From Diadema setosum (lineage: Eukaryota > Echinodermata > Echinoidea > Diadematoida > Diadematidae), in NCBI GenBank assembly GCA_033980235.1, contig CM067068.1:1585001-1649000 (forward strand): a stretch of DNA of 64,000 nt. The letters are read 5' to 3'. Under the pieces are notes generated by a model. The model did no database searches and was not told where the DNA came from. It worked only from the letters and a program-made list of their open reading frames with translations. Shown one piece after another: positions 41,307 through 53,900 of the stretch (position 1 is the first letter of the stretch; each line of letters begins with the position of its first letter). The position numbers were made by a program, and so were the translations under genes.

Positions 41307-43039
41307 CCGTGGATCGATTCATTTTTAGTAAAGGTCATGATTATATGGAGTGAAAAAAAAAAACGGCCTCAGGGTCCAATATCTGATGAGGCTGTTCTTG
41401 TTTGAAGTGTGTAGTTTGTCATGCTTCGCAAGAGGCCTCGCAAACTGAACAATTGATCAGCGTGGTCGTACGTACTTTCAGGCCAAGGTAAAATGATGAT
41501 ATTATTTTTTTTTTGTCCAGTGGGTTTTATTAGTCATCTTAGCTTTTATCGAAAAATAGATCATTAACTCATTGACCGAAAAGATTGTCAGTTTTATTTT
41601 TCCTTCGCTTTTAGTTATGATCTAGATAGTTTTGTATATCACCTTTAGCATCAACAATGGCTGGTGTGAGTTTATGTTCGAGCTTTGTTTTTTCATTACA
41701 TGATAGTTGTACCATTTATTACGTGAAATGTGTTAGGATTGTCATGTTCATTGAATAATGTTCTTACTTTCATTTTTTCCAGACATATTTAAATGTGGAT
41801 TTTGAAATAAGCGAGAATATGATTATATGCATGCACATAATATTATGACTTGTCAGTAGTACTTCAAATGCCACCGTTAAACTGTTACTTTTGATTAATC
41901 TCACTTCTGCTTGACAAAATCAAATTTTCCTTGCTGTCATTAGAATAAGAATTATGAAATTAGCATGTTAATAATAACGACAGGAATGACTATTGCCAGT
42001 CTTCGTTTTTTATTGCCTTTCCATGCATTATGGTTAGAACAAATGTCGACATAGTAGCAATAATAGTGGCAAGTAAGAAACTGGTGGTAATTAGACAGAT
42101 GTCTATAATGTTGACGATAATTATACCATCACGGTCAATGAAAATTTGATTCGTTGTGTATATTGTAAGATATAAAGAGAAGTTAAGAAATTTGCGAATA
42201 AGCCCCTAATAAAAAGAGAAGAAATCTCAAACTGGTGAATCTTAAGATCTTTGTCCTGGTACAGCTCCTCAAGAGTGAAAATGAGTAAAATTTTACATAA
42301 CGATGACAGAAAAAAGGGGGAAAAGCCTACACTTTAGACTGGTAGGAAAGAACTAGGATATGAAAGTCTATCAGTCCACTTAATCTGAACCTATCGTTCT
42401 AAAAATGAGCTTCGAATGAGCGACTAAAAGACGATTTGCGAAGAGCTCTCTGGTCTTGGATAATTCGAAAATCACTGTACAGAAATGATGTACGTCTGCA
42501 AGTATGCTTTACATACTATATCGACTGTAAACTTTAAGTGTGATTTTTCCAAAGCTTTCACATTGTGTATGATTATTTTCCACATGGAATGGCTGTGAAA
42601 AAAATAATAATTGGCATTAAACATGGCATTGTAACCACGCTAGACTGAATTCTCCTTTGGTCATTTTGACGATGCTTTGATTATCGTAGTACGGGTGAAT
42701 GATTTCAGAACCTCTGCTACAATTGAGACCAAGCGCCATGGTACTTAAAAAAAAACCTACAAAAAAGCAAAGAAAAACATAGATTAGCTTTTGGCCTGTA
42801 AAAACGACTGTACTATCAATCCGCAATACCCAAATAATGAAAATAAGGCTCAAACAGAACAACAGAGATTAGTATAAGTTAATTGCCTTGGAAAAGTGTT
42901 ACTCTCACTGAGGAAAATGTGTGAAAAACTTTTGAATGTACATGTAATGAATACAATTATATACAATGTAAAAGGTGGTTGATATTAGTCCAAGAATAGC
43001 AGTTCGATCTTACTAGCGGAGATGTTTCTCTATGTCACG

Positions 43040-43565
43040 AAGAGTGAAAGCTGGTGTGGAGAGGTAGGAGGGGGAGAAATAATTTTAAAAGGGGATGGAA
43101 GGAAAAAGAAGGAAGCAGAGAAGGTGGAAGAGAATTTAAAGGAAGAGATTGAGGAACAGGTGGAAGTACAAGAAGAAACAAGAGGAAGACAAGAAAAAAT
43201 GCAACAACAAAATAAAGAAAGGCGTGGACGAGACACAAGATGAGTGGAGGATTTTTATATCAACATGATCTCAAGGAGAGAGAGAGAGGACGAGCAGGAT
43301 AGAAGGAGGTGGATGTTGGAAGACGGAGAGAGACTGAAAGAGTGAAGGAGAGGAGGAGGAAGATGGTGAAGAGTATCATCAGGAGGAGAATTCAAGGGAA
43401 GTAGGAGGAGAATATTGGATCAGGTGCAAGGTGGAGAAGGAAGCAGAAGAATTGGTAACAGGGAAGGGGAGAATTATTGAGTGAAAGAAGACGAGAATGA
43501 GAATGGTGATGGGGGGGGGGCACTGAGTGAGAAGGACGATGAAGAAATAGAAGGGAGGAGAAGCT
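43040..43565 (+). repeat. Purine-rich (GA) tract of about 520 bp
   Basis: The plus strand is strongly enriched in A and G (GAGGAGGAAG, AGAGAGAGAGGA) over hundreds of bases, ending in a run of G at about 43511-43520. The predicted Glu/Lys/Arg-rich frame on it is compositional. Confidence 0.7.
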
Positions 43566-43861
43566 AGTGTCAAGATTAATGATGTTAGAACTCATTAAAG
43601 TGATTTCCTTCGCATTCAAGCTGGAGATTCTTTTCCATGCCAAAATTTGTTTTGTTTTTCTGTCTTTTTTCCCCTGACATTTATGATTCTGTGAATCTAA
43701 CTTTGTTCGGTATTATAGGTGCCCGATAATGTCGTTTTCTTGCGATAGGCTTTTTACAATTTTTTTCCCCATTCAAATTGCATACGTACTAACATCATGC
43801 TTCACAAAGTCTGCCCGAGTCTTGTTTGATATACATATATTAACATCTGATATATGCAAGC

Positions 43862-44032
43862 TCAGGGGCGGATCCAGGAATTCCGTAAAGAGGGGGCGCC
43901 TTTACAAAATTAAAGGGGACGTACGCATCCTCCCAAATTGTTTCTTTTTATCTATTTTATTTTAACAAAAATAAAGGAGATGCAGCGCGCATCCGGTGCG
44001 CTCACCGCCCCCTCCCCCCACCCCCCTGAAAC
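43862..44032. mobile_element. Probable hAT-type MITE remnant
   Basis: It begins CAGGGGCGGATCCAGGAATT, a common hAT-type terminus, and ends in a degraded C-rich CCGCCCCCTCC...CCCCTG. No matching target duplication is seen, so the boundaries are uncertain. Confidence 0.4.
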
Positions 44033-45516
44033 TGTATAGTGAAGAATATTTATAAGGAAGTTTAGGGTACTATTACGTTATCACAAAATAATAACACCAC
44101 TAAACACAAATGCATTTCAGTGTATACAGTCAATACGTGTAACACGTGCGTATCTTTTGCAGGTGAGAGATAACTCGAAATCTGTGAAGTGCTTTTTACA
44201 AGGCTATTACCATTGAGGTTTATCAGTCGCTCAGTCCTTCAGTATCAAAGGTACAATGCTGTGGCCTGCGGGCAAATAGGAGTTGAATGGTCGAACAACA
44301 CATTCCCAGCTTAGATATGACACCTCTCATTTATGGATTTTTCAGATTACCTTTTGAAACCTAAAAACAGTGACATCATTGGTGTGAATGGGGGAAGAGG
44401 CTTTGTTCTACATCTCCTTTTCTATCTCTCTCTCTCTCTCTGTCTTCCTGAAAACGGGTTGAGAACGAACTTGTTAGAACAAATTTCCATACAGCGGGAC
44501 AACGATTTCTGATCGATCGGCTGCCCTTTCATCGATTGATCCGTTCCGTATTGAGAAATACCCAGGTAACTTCGATCGATCGCTGGATCGCTGGCCGCAA
44601 ATTCCATTCAGAGGTGGATGGTGGTGTGACGTCGTACGATTCGTTCGAGTCCGAGGCTGTGTCATGCAAAACACTTTCAATACTCCAGCATTATTTCGTT
44701 CAGTTGTGTGCGTATGTGTGTGTTTGTGTGTGTGTGTGGGGGGGGGGGGTAAAAGCCCATAATCATTAGAATTTCACTGGGTTGTTTTCTATAAACAGAG
44801 CGCCATGGAGAGACATGTGGGGTAAAAAGTAATAAAGATACGCAAAGGAATGTAAGTTAATGTATCATTCATGCTAAGGAAGTAATTTGAAGGTTGAGTC
44901 CAGCAACATTTGTCTCCCCCTCTCTCTCTCTCTCTGTTTGTCTGTCTGTCTGTCTTTCTCTCTTTATATGTCTATATATCTATTTCTGTTTTATTAATGC
45001 TACATTTTCTTTGGGTAAGAAAGCTTTCTTTTGTTGATCATGAAAAGAATACATGTCAAACTATATCACATCAGAATGTGCTATCCAACGAAAGGTAACA
45101 GTTAATGCAAATCTCTTGAACCGCCCTCTATAACCGTAGACCAATGAATCTCTTATCCAGCATTGTGGACGAGATTATTCTTCTGTCTGAGACCAGTTCT
45201 AGGATACGTATAAAAAGAACTGAGCGGGATATTGATTAGTCGAGATACTATTAATGTCGTTGTGGCAGCCGACGTGTGTCTGTGTGTAAAGACCATTGTA
45301 CTGTGGGTGGGAATCAACAAACTAGTGAAAGCGAAGGGACACCCAGAGAGACAGCTATTTGCGCTGTATGATAACTTCTCCAAGACACTCTTTACCTCTT
45401 TCACGGATCTACCGCTCTTGCATCTACACATCGGGGTCTCGAACAGCACGTTTTTATTATTTTAAGAGAGTGTGAGGTCCCAAGGTAACCCCAGTTGGTA
45501 AAGCAAGGGGCGGAGA

Positions 45517-45605
45517 ATGGAGCGGTTATGCGGTTTCCTGCCAGTGGCTGCCGTGCTCCTAGTGATTGGTACCGGGCTGGTGTCGGGGAATGACGAAGAT
45601 TCCAT
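45517..45605 (+). CDS. Cys-loop receptor exon 1 (signal peptide)
   Basis: Encodes MERLCGFLPVAAVLLVIG and NDEDS. The donor GTAAGT is in phase 2. Joining to exon 2 gives I-A-A-E-L. Confidence 0.88.
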
Positions 45606-48600
45606 GTAAGTATTAATGGTTAGTTACTCGCTTGCGCGCCCTGTCATGAAAGACCACTGTCTGTGTGTGGGACAGCAGGTTTATTCTCTCGTTAAGCATT
45701 CTATTTCATATCATATCTGGTTCTATTTTGCTCTTTCAAGTAAAGAACCACAACTAGGAATTATAGTCATCTCTATGAAATTATTTCAATTTACGGCTCG
45801 ACGTGTAGAAATCCCCGCGAGTGTTCGTAGTGACTGGTGCCCATTCATTTATATATCTTTCAGTTTGTTAAAAACATTGTACTAATTGCTTCTCTGTCAC
45901 TTCAACAAGCCGTAGTAGAGCCATTAATGAAATAATGTTCAAGTTTAAAGGTCACAGATAGTAATGAAGTGCACAATTATTGCCATGAACAAAATACTCT
46001 TTGTGTCATTACAATTTTTATCACTATCGTTATTCATAACATAATTGTAATTAGTAGCAATACGAACAAGTTGTAAAAGAGCGATGCTCTGATAACATTG
46101 ACGAGTAGACCATCTATCCAACATATTTGTTGTGTTTTAAAGGAAGAAGAGAGAGAAAAAATAATGGGGCCCTATGCATCAAATAATTTGCCCCAGACAA
46201 TACGGACATAAATCAAACATAATAGATCTTAAGAGTATCAAATTAGAATATGAGATATACCATAATGGAGTCTCCACGAGGGAGCTCATAAAGTCATAGA
46301 CATATTATTTAGGCCCTGTGTATCATCCATATCATCATCATAGGCATCTGTAGTTACTACCATTGATCCTGTATGTGAATTGTCCTTCACTGAATAGACG
46401 CATTTGACAAGCCATACTTTATCAATCATCATGGTGATTTTAAAGACACTCTGAGAGCAGTGTTCGACATAACATTAACGTACATGGACCACTCACTCAC
46501 AGACATTCTCACATTATTTGTTTCTATATGATACACAAAAACGAATGGTGACCTTGTGATTGCCACGAAAACCAGCAACTACGTGTTACAACGCGTGTGT
46601 TTTCAGTTGTGTTATATGAGTTTCATTAACATGATTAAGAGACACTTTGACCAAAAGGCTACCACGTACTGTAGGTTCATTGCGATTCAACATATCGCTC
46701 AAGTTTGCTCTGATGAACAATAATTATACCATGCCAACATAATGATGGACGTTTCATTTTTATTCTGATCTTAAGTACGGCAAGTATTGAAATGTAAAGT
46801 TTCACATGTTCTCACTATTTAACACCAATATCATTTTCTACAAAGCAGCTCAAATTATATGCAAATTGGCGAACGCAATTAACATGAAATGAACAAAAAT
46901 TAATTTGTATCATTAGCATGATGAAATTTATTGCCCTCTTGTAATAACCTTGTGGTTCTAAATGATAAATTACCGACCCATACATTTACTTTGAACTTGC
47001 GTGTTTGTTTGTTCATTTTTCCATCTGAGAAGATGGCTGGACACCCCATATTCAGCTACGTTAAACTGGTCTTCCATGGGGTCCAGATGGATGTGAGGTG
47101 GGACCACTTCACCGGGTTAAACACCCTGCTCTTTGCTATGAATGAATGAAGCGGGATCTTTTACGTGCATGAGTTGTTGCTCTCTCATACACGGGACCTC
47201 CATTTTATGTCCTATCCGAAGGACAGAGTGTTTTGCCTCTTGCTAGAGGGGACGGTATGCTCACACACAACATTGCTCAGTCCAGACTCGGGTTCGAACC
47301 CAGGCCGCGTGATCGTGAGGCAGACGCGCTACCGACTGAGCCAACTCACCGACCTTACCACGTGTAATAATAAATGGGGGATCCATTATCATGATTATGA
47401 TAATCATTACTGTTAACGTTGATTCTATAACGTGATCCGACAGAAAAAGAAGCACACACAGAATTCGCCGCAAGGACGAATAAAATGATTATTGCACACA
47501 CACATTGTGCATAGGCTTGCTAGTCATAGTTACTCGCGTCTATATAAAACACGACCCTTGCATTACTTGTATAGCTTATACGTATACGCACGTACACAGA
47601 CACACACATACACACAAACGCGTACCCATCACTTCCTTGAAATTAACATGTTGTTTTGGTCTATTGGAGAATTGGCTGTGTGTATTTTAAACTAAAGGTA
47701 CACATTTTCTGAAATGTTACTGACATAATCATGTTATCATGGTTATGGGTGATATTTCATTCCAAATGTCTTTTGAAGGAGATATTGAGTGAAATATTGT
47801 CACTGCAATAGAAAATTAAAACACTATGAATAATTGCGATTTAACAGTTTTTTTTTTCTTTAAGCTGTTATCTGATTTTAGTTATTTCTTTTTCTTTGTC
47901 GATGTCCTAGTTTTGATAATGACAAGGACATGCTTATATTTGATTTGATTTATTTCTGCATATTTCACAAAGTTATACAACATAACAAACAACTTTCCCA
48001 ATACTATATAATCCAACACAAGATGAATAGAAATATAGTCATAATGTGCCAATAATGAAATATTGCATAGGTGAATTATAATCATACACAAACAATTGGA
48101 AAATCATTGACCATTCAATCGAATTAATACATACAAATTGCAGGAGACCGTCATCTTAAGCTGAAGCTTGAGTTTGATGGTGGCCTCTGGAAAAGCATAT
48201 GGCTTACAAGTACTTCTTTACAAATCATTTAATACATATTAAATTGTATAACCGATGAGGGTAGCTACAAAATGCATCAGTGCAATGGTGAGTTAGGGTG
48301 CAAATACATATGTGCAGTTTTGTTATTTAGTCATTGTTAATGCTATTTGAGAAAAAAAAATCTTTGTAAATTAATTTTCATATAGAAAAATGACATACTG
48401 AATCTTTATGTGTGCATATCATATATGAACACAAATCATGTAACATAACATTGTGGTGGAAAGAGTAAGGTATATCGTGGCAATTATAACTGTGTCCACA
48501 CACTGTGTTTTATTAAACATGAGACCCTTCAGAAGGTTGCGGATATCAATCTAGGACTGATTCATGAATGAATCTTAAATCTCTTAAGCTGAGACAAATA

Positions 48601-50929
48601 TTATTGATATTATAGTTAATACACCACTATTTTTGGCAGTATAACCATAGTAGTAGTAACTACAATTGTTATTGTTAACATGATTATGATGGCACGGATT
48701 AATATCATCATGATCATTATGATTATCACGATCATCCCCATCATTACCATTATTATGCCAGCTTTCCTCCTTCGTAACGGTAAATTTAAAGGCGCTGTAA
48801 CAACATGAGCTATTGTAAATGTCCTACCACAATGGGTATCTTTCGTCATCGTCCGTCATACCTTTCTCTTTCATACAGCATTGTCGATGTCATTACGTTC
48901 TTCTTCTTTTTTTCCAGTGCTGCAGAGTTGCAGCGGAATACTTCCCGGGTTCTCGCCCAGCTTCTGGACAACTATGACAAGAGGATTCGCCCAGACTTTG
49001 GAGGTGAACAGAACAAAATGTCCTATAGAGGGAAAGGAGAAGGGAATGAAAAAAGGGGAAGATTACTAAATAGCAGTCATCATCATTTCGACAAAATGTT
49101 GTGATATAATTGAAAGATTTCCCCAGGCAATAGCAAAATTAATGGGCGTTGTCTTACCTAAAGAGAATGGAAGCATGATGTGTAAATGTGTATATTTGGC
49201 AGTAGATTGGGAAATGTGCTGCGAGATGTATTAGGATATACTTGCTCTTACATCCTTCAACCGCCTGCCAAATTTTGCAAACCCATATCATAAGTTGCTG
49301 ATACTCCTACAGTTATGTGTATCTTTACTCATTATTTCTCGCAGGTCCTCCCGTAGACGTCTACGTAAGCATGTACGTGTACAGCATGGGACCTGTTACC
49401 GAAGCTAACATGGTAAGTATAGACCATATACAGACTGTCGAAACGAAATGGTAAAAGCCAATAGAAACTTCAAGAAACTGGTAGAATATTATTGTGTTTT
49501 GTTTTTTGTTTGTTTGATTTGTTTGATTTTTGTTTGTTTGTTTGTTTGTTTTGCGCCACAGATGTGTATAGCAGACTGCATCCCTGTTAAGTACATTTAG
49601 GATCACGGCTTACGTTTAACTATGTCAGCACAAAAGCTTATTTATATTCGGAAATATAACTATCCTGCAAGCAATGATTCCTCAGTTTCGAAGTGCTTTC
49701 TGCCTTAGTAAACATGTGATACTTTCCCTACTATTCCTGACCTCTGAAAGTGACGTATTCCCACAAGAACAAAACTAATTAAATCAAATGTAAAATCAAA
49801 ATGAAGAAAACAATAGAAATTTTCAGCAAAATCGGAAATAAACAAAGAACGTTATGGAATTCTCAAGCCTCGTGCAATTTCAAGCAACGGTGAAGTCCGT
49901 CTAACAATGGTTTATACAAACCGCCCACTTTACCTATAGTTATGCATGGTTATTATTAAAAGCTTCCTTGCCAGTACTCTCTGAATTTGTATGGTTGGAT
50001 GCTTCGCCAGCACCCAGTGTAATTTTAACTTCTGCTGCCATGGCACCAATGCCATCTTTGAATTAATTTGACTGAGTTAATTTTACTAATGGGAAAACAC
50101 TGGTAGGGCATCTTGCACCTTTAACAGGCAAATTGATTCCTCACGGTACATCCTGAATACTTTGGCCCTTTCTTCTAAACCTAATTAATCCTATATTTCA
50201 CAGAACTCACCTAGCCATGCAACCTTGATTGGTTATAATGATGATGAAAACTGCAATAGATACGGTACAATGCAGATTCCCGATTGCTTTTCTGAAGCTC
50301 GAAAGTTTGATACACAGCACGATTTTTTAAATACAAATTATACTGATTGAATCTCATACTCTTTAACGCTTAAAAGGTGATCAAAATCTGCTTCTCATGG
50401 CTGTTGTTATATCTAAAATCTGGTTAGCTTTTGCGATGATTTTGTATTTGAATGAAAAAATCCGATATGTATCCAAACTTAAATGTTGATGCAATTATTC
50501 CACGTAGCCTAGTATGAATCTTGGTATGAGGTATTCACGACAGCCTATGTGTCCACACTGGTAATACTGGCATTATCCTCTGAGGTCCTGTTAAAACAAA
50601 CAAACAGACAAACAAACAAACAATAAATAAATCAATCAATGTTAACAAAGACTAACATCCCTTCACTTGATGAAAAACGCATAGACCGGTATTTGTCGTT
50701 GCAACAATAGAAGGCAACCGGTGGCCATGAAAATTGGCTAAAGTATACATGACACAATATTATAGTCTTCTTCAGCAGAATGCAGTGTTTTGAGAATGTT
50801 GACATAAATCGTTTCCCATTCATCTTAGGACGGACGTGATGAAGACAACTTAACTCAGTTCAATTCAGTTCTTTCTTCCATCCTATAATTTTTTTCGTCC
50901 CTGACATATGCCTGATGTAACGTACAGTT

Positions 50930-50983
<54 letters not shown>

Positions 50984-53900
50984 TTTTTTTTTTTTGGGGG
51001 GGGGGTTAACTACTACATACAACTTTACACTATTTTGTTGATAATCAATTATTCTGACTCTTTATATTCATATTTGATATTTCATATTATTCAAACTCAT
51101 CGTTGTGGTTAGTAATGATGGCGTTATACGAAGTTTAATTTCAATCACGTGATTGGTTCTCGTTTGTAGGAATACACTGTGGACATGTACTTCCGGCAGC
51201 AGTGGAGGGACAGCCGACTGATGTATAGTGGTATAGACGGTCTCGCCCTCAACGCCGAGACTTTGGCAAGTTTTTGGGTGCCTGACATCTATTTTATCAA
51301 CGAGAAATCAGCGAGGTACCACACCATCCTCTACAAGAATTCTCTGCTTCGCATCAACCCGGACGGCACCATGCTTTTCAGTACCAGGTAAGCTAATGCA
51401 TTAGCCTATCAATGGACCAGCAAAGCAGTGTAATAATGTAACTATTGTAAACTGTAGGCCTATACTTCCCCGTCTAAACAGAATGTTCATCCGGACGTTA
51501 TCCGGAAGTTCTCCGGAAAAGACGCGAGATAGATTTTAGAGGGAAAACAATCACAACAAGGGGTGAACGATGCGCGCGTGTACCGTCTCAAAAGATGTTG
51601 GTCGGAGAACTTCTCCGAGTACGTTAGGCCTACTATAGTAAACTCAACCGACCTTGGTCATTTCGCCACTGATTAGCGGGAAACGTTACTCGGGGATTTA
51701 TGCATCATCGATCATACCACATCACGTGTATCGTACAACATCATTGTCACAGCAGTAACATTCAGATTTCCTGCCAAACTGAAGTTACATTATTTTTTTT
51801 TTCAAGGGTTTATCTATTAGGATGTTTGCCGGACGTTACCCCGAGTCTACCCTAGACGGTCTCAGGTAAAATTCACCATGAGGTCCTTCGAAGGCTATTA
51901 ACAGGAGGCTATACACTGTGTTGTGTTCAGACACGAAATAATAGCATTATCCATAGCAGGTGTTGTCTTGAGGCTAACCAGAGTTTGAGATCTGTTCCCA
52001 GACGGGGTATACCTATAATCAGTTTATGTATTTTACTTGTCTGAAAGTGCATAACGCGTGAGAAAACAAAACAGAGAAGATCAGCAACTTGATCGTTACA
52101 GTTTGAAGTTAAGATTCACAACATAACCTTTCAAAAGAAATAGAGACCAACAACAATTTGCCGAAAGCAAGCAAGAAAGCAACTTCACTTAAGAAAAAAA
52201 AAACCCCAAAAAAACATTCATCCATAGGATTTGTCTCGATAGGGTTTATTCTACCCTTTGTGGACAGAGAACAAGAATCATAACAAAACTTTGTGTCATA
52301 AAATCAAGAATGACGAATGTTTTTGGCAATAAGTAAAAATCATTATGGTACTAATCTCCGATAAGATATCTGGACAGAATGTATCATTTGCCCCTTACTC
52401 GAACTCTATTTATAAAATCTACATTTATTTACAGTGACCCAAAATTTTAGAATTCCCTCGAGAAAAATGTAAAAGATTCTACTAGCTGAAATCATTTTCT
52501 AGTAATTTAAAGACATATTTGATTAGTTTATATGTACCCCATGATTAGTTTGCCCGTTTTGGAATTGTTGTTCTATTTTCTTCGCCTTGCATCGAGAATA
52601 CTGACCTGCCCTTCGCTCTCTCTACATCCCCCCCCCTCTCCCTCCCTCCCTCTCTTTCCCTACTCTCTCCTGTGTGTGTATGTTATATATGTATGTGTGT
52701 GTGTGTGTGTGTGTGTGACAGCATATGCTTCATGTTACCATCGATGTATAATGAAAAGTACATACTTTCAATGATTAACTTGTACGGTGCATGTATTGTA
52801 GTATTGTAAGCTATGTATTAATGTATTGCAGTAATGTAACGTAAGTAAGGGGACTGCACTATACAAGTTCGCTTTTCATTTCCACCAAGTCCTTTATGAA
52901 ACAATTATGTATTATATGTTACAAGATATGTAATATTTGACGTTTGTAGTACCTATGTATATTGATTGGAAATGAAAATAAAAACAAATATGAATGAATG
53001 CCCTTCGAAATGCGTAAAATGGTGTGGTTTCGAGGTGGTGGACTTTACTATCTCGCAATTGTTAAAGTTTCAATCAGTGATTACTACAGGTTGTTTTGTA
53101 TGAATTCTCCATTTCGTAGGTTGACGGTGACGGCCAGCTGCAATATGGACTTGTCTCACTTTCCTTTCGACAAGCAAAGATGTTCGCTGGAAATGGAGAG
53201 TTGTAAGTCTGGCATTTTCCCTTTCTTTAAAGGTTTAACAACAACAACAACAATAGCAACAAAAGAACAAAACTTTCATTGTTATACAAATACGTCCAAC
53301 AATCTGCCGAAAATTATTAAACCTCTGCTGTTTTGGAGTACATATGAACTATATTCAAATGACAACAGACCCCCATAATATCAAGATCCTGAAGATCAGG
53401 AACCTGAAGTCTACTTTATAGACATCATAAATATTTCGTGCCTTTTCATTTGTGCAAATTCAAAAACATAACAACGGACCACATTGACTATACTGCACTA
53501 CATTGTCATTTAAGGCACTCAGATAGAACGTGAATGCTATTGTTATGATCGTTTATCATCTCTATAGTCATCGTTTTCGTTATCGCTTTGTTTTTGCTAC
53601 TGCAGATGCTTATAGTACCAAAGACGTGTACTTCCGGTGGATAGATAGTGGCCCGATTTACACCGATCCAGATATTTCACTCCCTCAGTTCAAGATTTTG
53701 GAAAGTGAAACAAGATCGAAAATAGGCCAATATTACGGTAAGCAGAATCATTTATTTCTGTTTTTAATGATGACAGATGTTTTTAATATCCGTCCAGTAT
53801 ACTTAGAGTGAGTTCTTGGAATATATATTGTATAATGTGACCGTGCATCACAAAACCAACAAAAAGTGGCACCACTTAGTTTTACGTGAGGACTAAAAAA

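Larger units (their letters stand above)
41307..45516. other. Intergenic region between the two receptor genes
   Basis: It holds the 3' untranslated region of the AMPA gene (no AATAAA before about 43970; an ATTAAA lies near 42613), a purine-rich tract (43040-43565), a probable hAT-type remnant (43862-44032), CT/GT runs near 44425, 44720 and 44920, and the 5' flank of the Cys-loop gene. No promoter could be identified. Confidence 0.5.
45606..48917 (+). other. Cys-loop receptor intron 1
   Basis: It contains a minus-strand SINE (47036-47353) and a possible LINE 3' tail (about 47940-48190). The rest is AT-rich with no exon seen. Confidence 0.55.

Noticed and set aside
43022..43243. Charged Glu/Lys ORF
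   Set aside because: Explained by the purine-rich tract.
47283..47353. Functional tRNA gene on the minus strand
   Set aside because: It continues into a SINE body and the acceptor arm does not pair at the 3' side.
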